A stretch of 64,000 bases of DNA from Plasmodium malariae (Eukaryota > Apicomplexa > Aconoidasida > Haemosporida > Plasmodiidae). Position 1 is the first letter of the stretch; the number at the start of each line of letters is the position of its first letter. The stretch is from the NCBI RefSeq assembly GCF_900090045.1, contig NC_041781.1:964001-1028000 (forward strand), written 5' to 3'. Position numbers and translations under genes: made by a program. The notes beneath the pieces were generated by a model, which saw only the letters and a program-made list of their open reading frames with translations, was not told the origin of the DNA and ran no database searches. Positions 42,550 to 53,647 of this stretch are shown here, piece after piece.

Positions 42550-43260
42550 AGAGAGAGAACCACTTATATTATAGATATGTAAAACGCTGTTACTGTACCG
42601 ACAATTAATAAAGACCTGCTCAATAAAATATATCACCGAGAATTATTTAAACATTTTAAAAGAACGAGTAAGAGAATTGTTCAAAAATATTTAGTGATAA
42701 AAATGTTCAAAAAGAACTGGTAATGAAAATGTTCTAAAATAATTAGTAATAAATGTGTTTTAAAAAAAAAAAAAGAAAATAAATTTTATTATAATGTTCT
42801 TTTTTGTTCTAGATAATTCATGTAGTAACAAAAGATTAGAGATACTCAAAAAATGTTGGTAAACTTTAAACTGCTGCTGATTTTGCTCATTTTTATGTTG
42901 CCAATATGTGAGCTATAAAAAAGGTAAAAATAAAACTAAAATATGCCCGTAAAAAAAATAAGATAACCGAAATAGTAATAAAAAAAAAAATAATATTAAA
43001 CAAATAAAAAAGGGCAACCGTAAAAATAACTGCGATAAAGCTACCAAATATTAGAACAAAAAAACTAAGCTACTAAAAAATAGAACTGAAATATATAGCT
43101 ACCAAAAAATAGAACAAAAACAAAACTATCATGAAGATATAAACTAAAATATACTAAAAAAAAAAAAAAAGCTAAAATGGAGCACCAAAATATAAAAATA
43201 AAATGGCGCAACAAAAATAAAATAGAATAAAGTAATAAAAATAAAATTAATTAAAGCAAC

Positions 43261-43300
<40 letters not shown>

Positions 43301-43578
43301 ATATATTTGTTCAAGTTACTAAATTAGCATACTAAGTTAGGCACTACATTGCAGATATAGCTTTTAAGATCATTCATTGTATAAGGGGAAAAAAAAAAAA
43401 AAAAAAAAGCCCCCCACCCCCCGTATTTATTTTTACTTGTATGAATCGACCAACAGAAAAAAAAAGAATAATAAAATAAAACTTATCTCATTCACCAGAC
43501 GTAATTATCGAGCAGGATTTTTCTGAAATTTTTTTTAATTTTTTAAAATTATAGAATTTCAAAACTTTGTTTATACAA
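39296..43578. other. Long divergent intergenic region
   Basis: About 4.3 kb without a supported gene. It contains degenerate short tandem repeats: about 39600-39720 (AAAATAATATATCAC-like units), 40060-40155 (GAAAAATGAAAAA), 40235-40380 (ACACTATTTT-like units), 42930-43260 (A-rich AAATAGAAC-like units) and a 39-base A run at about 43266-43300. Between 42853 and 42918 a 21-codon frame has a signal-peptide-like sequence (MLVNFKLLLILLIFML), but no downstream exon could be joined to it. Confidence 0.5.
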
Positions 43579-45271
43579 ATGTATAAGAAATATAGTTTTA
43601 CACATATCAAAATCCTTCTCTTGGTATTAGCCTTAATTATAAGTGGCGGGCGAATGACAGTAAGGATAAATTTTTGAACATTGTGTTAAGTGCACTTTAA
43701 TAAAAAACCATACAAAATGAAGGCATACATACAGTACATATGTATACTTTAGTGCGTATATATGGTATGTATACTCTTCGGCGTATATATTGTATGTATA
43801 CTCTTCGGCGTATATATTGTATGTATACACATGGGCGTATATATTGTAGGTATACACATGGGCGTATATATTGTATGTATACACATGTGCATATATATAT
43901 GCATGTATACAAAAGTGCATATATATATATATGTATACAGCGTACTACGCGTAGGTACATGCACGTAATGTGTTCGTATATATAAGACACGCAAACATTG
44001 CTGTGAACATATATATATATTTCAAAATTCTCACGAACAGGAAATGGAGGATAATAATAAGTTGAAGCCCGTAAATGTTGATGGAAATAGCTGTAATGAA
44101 TTATTACATAAGAGCCTCCGTAGTACAAAACATAGTATTATTTTTTTTTTTTTTTTTTTTTTTTCTTTTTCCTTTAAATTATATGGTTACGTACTATTCA
44201 TGTTTTAATATTACAAAATGTTAAAATAAATTTTTTTAGGTGCAAATCAAATGCTGTATGCGAATTTATCTGAAGGTTTTAAGAATGATGAGCAGGAGGA
44301 CCCAAGTACAAAGACTTTTACCGTAGAGGAGGTATTTTTATACATATAACTTTTTCACTAAAGTGTTTTTAATAACACAATTATAAGATGGTAAGGGGGT
44401 GTAGGTGAAGTCACTTGCCCCCCTACATATATATTTAAGTATACATATATATATTTAAGTATACATATATATATATATATCTGTACGTGTATATATATAC
44501 ATTGTGTTTGTATATACATGTATAAAAAATAATAAGTTAATAAATTTAAGTACGTTCCTCTCCCTATAATGACAATACCGTCGTTTGAAAATATTTCCAT
44601 TTTTATCTCATCATTTTAAAATATACTAACACTCATGTTCAGGTTGCGAAACATAACACAGAAAAGGACGCATGGGTAATTTACAATAAGAAAGTTTATG
44701 ATATAACGCATTATATTAAATATCATCCGGGAGGTAAAAAAAAAAAAATAATAAATTACCATATTACCATATATAACAAGCAGCGGCAGTGTTATGAAAA
44801 AAAAAAAAAAAGGAAAAATTTGTACTACTGCCATTTCGCTTTCCTCTTACTGAAATATATATATATATATATATACGTTTCTTAAATCGTTGTGAAAAAA
44901 AAAAAAAAAAAAAAATTACAAACACATACACACATACAACTGCATCGTGCCTTCATTTTTTGTGCTTTATTTCGCTTTATTTTTCTTTCTTTCTTTATTT
45001 TATTTTTTTTTCATGGTTTATTTCTACATTGTGTTAATAACAGGAGAAGATATTTTACTGGAACAAGCGGGAAAGGATATCACCAATTATGTTTTTCAGT
45101 ATCACCCGTGGGTAAATGTCGAAAGAATTTTAGCCAATACATATATCGGTAAGACAATAAAATTAAAGAAGCTTCTATAAAACAAAAATATTAGTATGTC
45201 GAAGGAAGAAAAATACATAAAATTTAAAAAAAAGAGTAAAAATGAATTGGAAAAATGGCACAAAATGTGAT

Positions 45272-45302
<31 letters not shown>

Positions 45303-45711
45303 ACGAATAAATAGTATAGAGTATGGAGTACAAAGTATACTGTATAGAGATTAAATGAAAAAGCACGACAATAATTGGGCGTTATTTTTAACAAAAAAAA
45401 AAAAAAAAAATTTGCTAATAAGATAAAAATATATATAAACATATTCGGTCTTATTAAAATATGCATTTGCATTTAATATCTCTTTTACTCCCTTAATACA
45501 TTTTACATTATTCACAGCACTGTCAAATATTACAGCTGCTATCGAAACTGCAAATATTGCTTCTAATTATATATATACGTCTACTCCTATTTCTGCTTCT
45601 ATTTCTTTTCTTTTTGAATTACACAATATTGCATTTTATGTGCCAAGCCACTGACATAACAACGTATTCGTATATTTTTTTTTTTTTTTTTTAGGGAACA
45701 TTGACGAATAA
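43579..45711 (+). CDS. Cytochrome b5-domain protein with N-terminal hydrophobic signal, six exons
   Basis: Exons by phase and splice sites: 43579-43659, 44041-44119 (or 44122), 44240-44331, 44643-44733, 45044-45148 and 45695-45711, giving about 154 residues. Exon 1 encodes a signal peptide or anchor ([16 protein letters not shown]). The haem-binding domain spans exons 4-6: '[23 protein letters not shown]' with the first His ligand, '[15 protein letters not shown]' with the second, and the closing 'NTYIGNIDE'. Reading through the exon 5 donor (G/GTAAGA) instead would end the protein KTIKLKKLL at 45180; the spliced ending is the better match to the family. Cytochrome b5 proteins carry electrons to desaturases, hydroxylases or P450s. 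The partner here is unknown. The N-terminal rather than C-terminal hydrophobic segment is unlike classical ER b5. Confidence 0.85.
43735..43925. repeat. Intronic minisatellite, about 30-bp unit
   Basis: About six degenerate copies of a unit containing GGCGTATATATTGTATGTAT within intron 1 of the cytochrome b5-like gene. It is open in several frames on both strands because the unit length is a multiple of three; these frames are not genes. Confidence 0.8.
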
Positions 45712-45849
45712 ATAGCTAAAATTTGATTAAACAAATAAGCATGCCGATATATATATATATATATAAGCATGTGTATACACGCGTACGTACCATGCATGTG
45801 TTGTATTATATACTATAAGACAAACAAGGAGAAGCAATAAGTGCTTAAT

Positions 45850-46440
45850 CTATTTTACATTTTTTTCTTGTTCATATAACAAATCAAGTATGTATTTATA
45901 TTTGTTAACTTTGTTATCTTTCGATGCTGTTACTGTTACATATGAATTTCTATTTCCTGGAATGCACCCACTTACCAATATCTCATTCCTTTCTAGATTC
46001 AAACCTAATAATTTTAAATTTATCATAGTTCTAAATTTGTTTCCGTGTTTTCCTGGCATCTTCTTTCCCTTCAGGACTCTACCAATATGTGTGGACGCCC
46101 CGATTGACCCAGTCTTACGATGGTGCTTACTTCCATGTGACATTGGACCTCTAAAAAAACGGGAAAAAAATAGAAATGGATTACGTGATGGAAATCATGG
46201 AAGTGGAAGAACAAGTAGAAGTATACGTAAATGTAGATACAGCAATAGGCTTAGAAATAGCAAATGAAAAAACAAAAGCAAAAGTAGATGCAAATGCAAA
46301 ACTGCGTGAACAACGAAGAATGATACATCTAATCACTTTAAGACTTGTTTTTTGTAACATTATTTTTAATTAAAAATTTGTATTTTTCTCCAAAAGCCAA
46401 TCATATTACTGCTACGTCCATATGTACATATAAACATATT

Positions 46441-46497
<57 letters not shown>

Positions 46498-47135
46498 CTT
46501 TTTTTAAAATGTGCATCTTTCATTTTTTACGTGTTTTTGAAAATTATATTTCGTCGTTTGTTTTACGTACAATAATTTGTGTTTGAACATAATTAACACG
46601 TAGATGATAGTTTATTAGTGCATAATTAACATGTAGATGATAGTTTATTAGTGCATAATTAACATGTAGATGATAGTTTGTTAGTGCATAATTAACATGT
46701 AGATGATAGTTTGTTAGTGCATAATTAACATGTAGATGATAGTTTGTTAGTGCATAATTAACATGTAGATGATAGTTTATTAGTGCACAATTAACACTTA
46801 GTTGGTATTCTATTACCATCTAAATGGTATATAATACATACATATATCTGGGTTTCTTTAAGATATTATACTATTAGTACTTTCTTATTAGACTTTATGC
46901 TTTAATAATTCTTTCCGTAAACTAAAACAAAAATTGTCTATTTTGTTAATATGCATATGAACTGTATTATACATATATAAATATGCATGCTCAGCATAGG
47001 GGCATTTGGATTTTCATTTATGTGCATGTATCTTATAGCTGTATTTGCAAAAAATTTTTTTTTTTTTTTTTATTTTTTTTTTTTTATGCAACTTATTAAA
47101 ATTGCGTCAGCCATTCATGCGCTCATAATATGAAC

Positions 47136-47181
<46 letters not shown>

Positions 47182-48894
47182 ATGTTCATGCATATGCACA
47201 TATCACTATACAGAATAATTTCCCCCCTCGCGAAAATGTTTATATAAGGAATGATTACCTACTAAAGCCCCATCTTTTGACGACTCCACAAAAACCTTTT
47301 CCTTTTGATAACCCTCTGACATTTACATATTTATAATTATATAAATAAGAAACATCGATAATTTGACCTAGTACAAAATTCTGAGGAGGTGTTAAGGTTA
47401 AGCTACAAGTATTTTTAAAATTACAGCCTACTTTAGCAATCTGGCCTATTTCTGGTTTTAATATCCATCTACTTTCATCTAATGGCTTACCATATGCAAT
47501 GCCAACTTTTCCAAAATCTAAAAATCTATATATTATATTTGGTATGATTTCAATTAAGGTGGCAGGCATTAAGTGACCGTTAGGTGAGAATATAGACCGC
47601 ATCTCAATCTTTTTTCCTCTAATTTGTATCTGAACGGAGTATCAAAAGTGGGTATACAGGCGTATGCGTACGGAAGTACATATATTTGTTCTGCTTATGT
47701 AATATATATGCTGTACGAACGTATGTATAGAAATGCAGTTATGCATGCCCGCGAAACGCTTCTTATTTCATCGCTTACTCTGTCCAATTCATCCTTATAT
47801 GGAATGTCCTTCAAATACTCTTGGGGGTCAAAAGGATCCCTTGCGTAAGTAAACTTCTTTACCATGTTAAACTGAAAAGTTCTTTTGCCCTTGATCTGCG
47901 CATTCGTAAAATGTAAGTACTCAGTGTAGTATCGTCCGCGTGAATATATATACAACATATGCACACATACACAGGGACAGTTGTGCATATGTAAAAAGAA
48001 ATGCTCTTACCTTTTTTTTTTTTTTAAGTGCCCCATTGCCAAGGTCTATAGTGCTTCCATTTTTATCGAAAAAGTCTGGAATTTTTAGAAACAATTAGGA
48101 GTGAATAAATAAAAGTACGTATTATCCACTCAGATCAAAAAAATAAATAAATAAGTTAATACACAAAGAATACTCAAAAAAATACATAAATAACGACAAA
48201 ACAACGAGACGTGATGATTTTTTTTTTTTTTTTTATACTTTTTTCCAAGGAGTTAAAAGGTCTTATAAATTTGTAGTTATATATACATTGAAATAATATC
48301 GGGAAAAAAAAAATGGAGTAAGTTAAGTATAAAAGCATTATATATTTTCATTTCTGAGTAGGTTTCTTATGGAGCTACATGTAACATTTATTGTACTTGT
48401 GCATATCTTATAAATTTTTTTTTTTTTTTAAAAATTAATCTCCTTTCCTCAGTTCATCATCATTATCCTCTTTGAGTGACAAACAAGTCCGCGTTGCGGT
48501 ATGATGACGTTCACATGTTACGCTTGCGTATTCGTATTCGTACGTGTATATGTATATATACATGTACATATATATAGGTATGCTCATTTGTAGTAAAAAA
48601 CAAAATTTCCTTATATAATTTCACATTTAACGTATCGTTACGACTATACTTGAAGGAAAAGAAAAAATTATGCAATAATGTCATACATTTGTATTATGCA
48701 CAATGCGTGAACGTATGGCTGTATACATACTTGATTGTATAAATGTATATGATTAAATAGATACATATAAATATATGAACACAGGAATGTATAAAGGTGC
48801 GAATATACGTACGAGCGCGCTTCAATTCATCCGCTCGACTCCCAAGAAGTTTGTTGGCGCAAACTACATAATATGAACTACATGCAGTTCCCAT
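45850..48894 (-). CDS. Organellar ribosomal protein L3 (bacterial-type uL3), five exons
   Basis: Exons on the minus strand: 48894-48813, 48075-48011, 47895-47779, 47629-47259 and 46150-45850. All junction phases agree, giving about 311 residues. The bacterial uL3 signature is clear across the last intron: 'GLSKGKGFCGVVKRWGFS' joined to 'GPMSHGSKHHRKTGSIGAS' and 'IGRVLKGKKMPGKHGN'. The upstream exon supplies the start of the fold (RGKKIEMRSIFSPNGHLMPATLIE). uL3 helps form the peptidyl-transferase centre of the large subunit. A cytosolic L3 would look different, so this is mitochondrial or apicoplast. The first exon (MGTACSSYYVV) fits in phase but is the least certain part; its Met-Gly start is unlike a transit peptide. 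Confidence 0.85.
46590..46800. repeat. 33-bp tandem repeat in an L3 intron
   Basis: About six near-identical copies of a 33-bp unit containing AATTAACATGTAGATGATAG, inside the 1.1-kb last intron of the L3 gene. Confidence 0.9.
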
Positions 48895-49873
48895 GAATAT
48901 ATAACATTACAGCCTTAGTAAAATATACAAAAAAAAAAAAAAATAATATTTTATTTCCGAAATAATTTTAAAATTAAATGAAAATTGTATATTTTTTTAA
49001 AAAACGAAAAAAAAGTATAATTGTAGCAAGTTACTACTTTTGCTTTATTTTGTTATTCCTTTTAAAAATGTACACAATTTGAACATACACTATGTTTGCA
49101 CATCATTCAAAACAGAAAAAACACCATAAAAAATATATATTCTCTTAGGTAGTGATTAAAAAAAAGAATTTTTTTAAACAAATAAACAATATATATATAT
49201 ATTATTTTGTTCGTTATTTTACAATTAAGAAAATGCTGTAATAAATGTGTTTTTATGAGAAGGGGTCAAACCGACGTGCGAGTTACCCCAGCATTGTACG
49301 GGTATTCATACGTACATACACATATGTATGCGTACACTTAAATATGTATATAAATGTTAATTTAATTGTTTACATTCATTCACGCAGACTAACGCGCGTA
49401 GACTACATGAACAAGACAGCTGCACGTTCCACACAAAGATAACGTTGATATGGAAGAGGAACGAAAAGCAAAATAATTTTAAAAAGGGAATTTTCTGCCT
49501 TATGTAGGATTAACACCTTTTCTTTTCCTACTATATCATGTTTGCATAATACATACTAATGGATAAATAAAAGAAGTACTGACTTTACTTTTTTTTTTTT
49601 TTTTAAATAAGTAGATTATGGTATGGTAAAAATTTGTTTAAAATCATAAAAAAAAAATACATAGGAAAAAAACAAGTTCAAAATAGGATAAAAATGATTA
49701 AAATTGGAGCATATAAATAACTATTGTTTACTTTATAAAATTTAACAATTTTAAATTTTTGTTTTAAAAAAAAAAAAAATAATAAAAAAGGATACAAATA
49801 CACGTAGATAAATACTGCATAGGTAAAGAAGTTGATGAAGGGTTGGGATACTTATAATACCAAGACCTTTCCA
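48895..49873. other. Intergenic region between L3 and eIF3f genes
   Basis: It contains the L3 promoter side and the eIF3f 3' UTR. A small GC-richer patch at about 49258-49310 (AGGGGTCAAACCGACGTGCG) has no clear open frame or recognisable RNA fold. The remainder is A/T homopolymer and AT-rich sequence. Confidence 0.5.
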
Positions 49874-50744
49874 TCATTGCATAGATGATGCATTCAACTT
49901 TTCAGCAATTAAGAATTGTAAGTGGGCTAAATTCGAAAGATAAGATATCATAAGGTTATCTTGTAATATGCTTTCATTTATTGAATCAAATTTTTCTAGT
50001 TCTAAGAATGTATCATTTGATAAAACCTTATGTAAATATCTACCTACTCCTGGATTTCCTTTTTTCTTTTTGTCTATTACATCTTGAACATAAGATTTGC
50101 AATGTTTTAACATAATTAATAATTTTTTTAACGATATTTCATTCATATCATTATTTATTGCATTATCTTTATTATTACCAATACTGCTATTGGTATCTTT
50201 ATCCTTACTTGATGCTCCTTTTTCTCGATATTGTAGTACCTCTGCTCTTTCTACATTACATGGTAATAGTTCTGTTTGTATTTCATGAAAATGAACAAAA
50301 TATTCCTTAACCATATTAATAGGTAACTGTACATATGCCTTAATATTTAAAAAACCACTTTCTAATGCTGCATCAACTAATAAATGTATTGGTTCATTTA
50401 AAGGTGAATGAGGGTAAAATTTGGAAATGGAATTATGTTCTTTAAACCATCCATGTACAGCACATGATAATTCAGACAGTTCTGAACCTGAGCAAAACCA
50501 ACCCACTACCTGATCTCTTGGACGGATTTTCTGTTTCAGTTCGTACATTGTTTCGTGATGATCTTTTATTATTTGCAAAAATCCCTGTAAAAAAAAAAAA
50601 GTCGTAAATTTTTGTTGTACGCATTGCATAAATGTGAACTTTAGCTCACGAGCAAATTTACATGCACAATTCAGGTAAATTTTCCCCGTGGTATTGCTGT
50701 ATACATATATATACCCATGTATATGTACATGCACAGGCATACGC

Positions 50745-50785
<41 letters not shown>

Positions 50786-51197
50786 CATACACATGTAATA
50801 CACAGACACATATATATTCATGCTTGCGTTTTTTCCTTTCGTTTTTTTAAATTTACAAAAACATTGTCCATATAACTAGTTTTTAATCATACTAATGCGA
50901 CTAAACAATGCACGCATTTTTTTTTTTTTTTTTTTTTACCCCTTCATTCAATGAATGCTTGTCAACAAAGCAGTCCGAAATTTCGATTAAATTTGTGTCA
51001 ATGGCAGACCCCATCAGAGTACCAATAACATGCGTTTGATCTTCATCTCTTCTTAAATATGCATCCAAGATTGTAAATATAACAGAGGGGTGGATAATAC
51101 ATTTGATACTGGTATGTGGCAAAATGTCAAAATGCTGAGGAATTTTATCCTTTAATATGGCACTTAATGCTTTAAAATTGTAGCGATTAACGCTCAT
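49874..51197 (-). CDS. eIF3f: Eukaryotic translation initiation factor 3 subunit f
   Basis: Two exons, 51197-50940 and 50584-49874, joined in phase 0 at ...LNEG/GFLQ..., giving 322 residues. This is an MPN-domain protein. Exon 1 carries the start (CIIHPSVIFTILDAYLRRDEDQTHVIGTLMG). Exon 2 continues with VVGWFCSGSELSELSCAVHGWF and PIHLLVDAALESGFLNIKAYV, which fit eIF3f better than eIF3h or the proteasomal Rpn8/Rpn11. The JAMM zinc ligands (HxHx7SxxD) are not present, as expected for a non-catalytic scaffold. eIF3f is part of the eIF3 octamer core that binds the 40S subunit. A Ser/Asn/Lys insertion lies at about 205-230. The C-terminal helices (MISYLSNLAHLQFLIAEKLN) are typical of MPN-core subunits. 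Confidence 0.94.
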
Positions 51198-51215
51198 TTT
51201 AGCTCCGTTAGATAT

Positions 51216-51400
51216 ATGGTATACTTATGCTACGTGTATATATGTATGCATGTACATATGTATCTATGTACATATGTATGTATCTATTTACATATGTATG
51301 TATCTATGTACATATGTATGTATCTATTTATGTATCTATGTACATATGTATGTATCTATGTACATATGCATGTATCTATGTGCATATGTATGTACGTACG
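51216..51400. repeat. 20-bp tandem repeat next to the eIF3f start
   Basis: Degenerate copies of a 20-bp unit, TATGTATCTATGTACATATG, begin about 20 bases upstream of the eIF3f start codon. Confidence 0.8.
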
Positions 51401-51990
51401 TGGGCAAAACAAATAGCTAAGTAACCTGTACCTCACAACTTAACGAAATGCAATTATTTTAAGAATTATACTTTAATCAAAACTTTATTCTGAAGCATAA
51501 AATAGGTATGTATATACATATATATATATGCTTATTTTTTCAGTAAAATACAAATTTTTAAATATTATAAAAAGCCTATAAATAAAACACGAAATGACCG
51601 TTAAAAAATTTAAAACATGTATAAACTAGCAAGGGTACATGTTTACAATTTTGTTTATGTAACACATAAATAATATATACATGGTACATAAATATAAGAA
51701 ATACATGTAAATACATACAGTAGCAAGTTAAACATTAACAGAATAAGAACTGCAAGAAAAAATATTTCTTTTCTTAACTTATTATATATCTGCGTGCTGC
51801 AATTCTCATAAATTTGTGGGATGCACTTGTTTTCGTATTTTTAAATTAAATAAATAAAGCGGCAAAACTTGATTTTAACTGGTGATAATCGAAGTTCAAA
51901 TAATTATTAATTTTTTATTTTATTTTGCTAATCTTCGTACGGTAAGATGAAATTTTTTGTATTATATGACTAGTTAAAATAATGTATTGT

Positions 51991-52026
<36 letters not shown>

Positions 52027-53164
52027 GAGTGCTTCTCAAATCCATATGTTGGGTAACTGCGTATACATGTAAATATATAATATATAAAAAAGGAGTATCA
52101 TTCATATAATATAAATTAAAAAGTAGGGCACTACTTGACGTTTTGAATAATTCATTAAAAAGTGATCTGGGCTTGGGAAAGTTAATAAAACTAACTAAAG
52201 AAAATACAAAAACAGTTTTAGTTAAAATACATCATTTTTACTTTAGTATTATTTTATTTTATATCCTTTTTTTTTTTTTTTTTATCATCTGCTTTTTATT
52301 CTTTTTAAAAAAATAAAAGCGTTGCTTTTCACGGTAGACCCTTTTTTCATTTTAGGAAACAATAATATGTGCGGTAAATATGAAAAATGGAATATAAATG
52401 GAATGAATTTGTAATTATCCCTAGTACTTTAATCGATCATATAAGAAATTAATATTTTCTCAGTTATTTCGAATGTACCATATATTGCATAATTGAAATA
52501 AAAGGAAAAAAAAAAAAAAAAAAAAATAGGTGAGCAGATACATGTAAAGCAATATTTAACATTGCTACATTTGTAAATAATAATGATTATGACTATTCCC
52601 GTTGAGGTATGGTGCCTTTCCCCTCAAGTGGTATAATTTTATCTTTTTAAAACTAACAGAAAAGATTACATATCGTAAAAAAAAAGGTACTTTAGCTGCT
52701 TATCCTTCTTAAGCCGTGCTTATAACTGTCTATTTTAAGAAGAAAAAAAAAAAATTAGAATAACAATAGTAGTAAATTAATAAATAATCAATTAATAACA
52801 GTAAAAACTCAATATATGCGCAAAATATATGCACATAAACGTATACCACTTTTAGGCAATATTATAAATAGGTAACATCAATAACTGAATACAGCGTAAT
52901 CTACGCACATCTCTGTTTCCTTTTCCTTTTTCGTTTTCGCTTTGGCATTTCATTTTTTACTAACGAGTGTGCATATATAAACGCATATGCATAAGTACAC
53001 ATACACCTATATACCCATACACATATATACACATATGCAGACGTGTACATAATGTACCAGCGGGAAGTGGGAAAAATAGAAAGTATAGGGAAATAAAGGG
53101 GAAACATACATTATCTCGTTTTTAATTTTAATTAGATTCACCCTTTAAAAATGTAAAAAAAAAA

Positions 53165-53440
53165 AAAAATAAATACATAAATAAAATAAATACATAAGTA
53201 AAATAAATACATAAGCAAAATTAATACATAAGCAAAACTAATACATAAGCAAAACTAATACATAAGCAAAATTAATACATAAGCAAAATTAATACATAAG
53301 CAAAATTAATACATAAGCAAAATTAATACATAAGCAAAATTAATACATAAGCAAAATTAATACATAAGCAAAATTAATACATAAGCAAAATTAATACATA
53401 AGCAAAATTAATACATAAGCAAAATAAATAAATAAATAAA
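53165..53440. repeat. 17-bp tandem repeat upstream of the EGF-like membrane protein
   Basis: About 15 copies of AATACATAAGCAAAATT, nearly identical in the middle and degenerate at the edges. They lie 200 bases upstream of the start codon, in the presumed promoter or 5' UTR. Confidence 0.9.
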
Positions 53441-53611
53441 ATAGAGTAGAGCAAACAAAATAGAATAAATGGAAATGATGTCCTACTGTTAGATTATCAC
53501 ACTACTCTTCCCTTTTACGGTTTTCTTTGCTTTTCAAATTTCTTTTTCTTTTTTTTTTTTTTTTTTTTTTTTTTCCAAAATAAATTAAGAGGTTTACTGT
53601 CAGTTCTCAGT

Positions 53612-53647
53612 ATGAAAAAATTTCTGTTTACCTTTCAAGGATGGTAA
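53612..53647 (+). promoter_or_regulatory. Short upstream ORF overlapping the main start codon
   Basis: An 11-codon frame (MKKFLFTFQGW, then stop) begins 29 bases before the main ATG at 53641 and ends seven bases into it, in another frame. Ribosomes that initiate here would bypass the main start, so it could reduce translation. Alternatively, the real transcript may start downstream of 53612. Confidence 0.35.

Larger units (their letters stand above)
51198..53640. other. Divergent intergenic region rich in tandem repeats
   Basis: It separates the starts of eIF3f (minus) and the large membrane protein (plus). It contains the repeats listed separately at 51216-51400 and 53165-53440, a (TA)n at about 51995-52023, and T runs at about 52267-52284 and 53549-53574. 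No gene was recognised. Confidence 0.6.

Noticed and set aside
42853..42918. Short frame with signal-peptide-like sequence
   Set aside because: Only 21 codons, and no downstream exon matches its phase; the neighbouring cytochrome b5-like gene has its own start.
43633..44128. Several overlapping frames with YNIYA-type repeats
   Set aside because: Produced by the 30-bp intronic minisatellite of the cytochrome b5-like gene; open on both strands.
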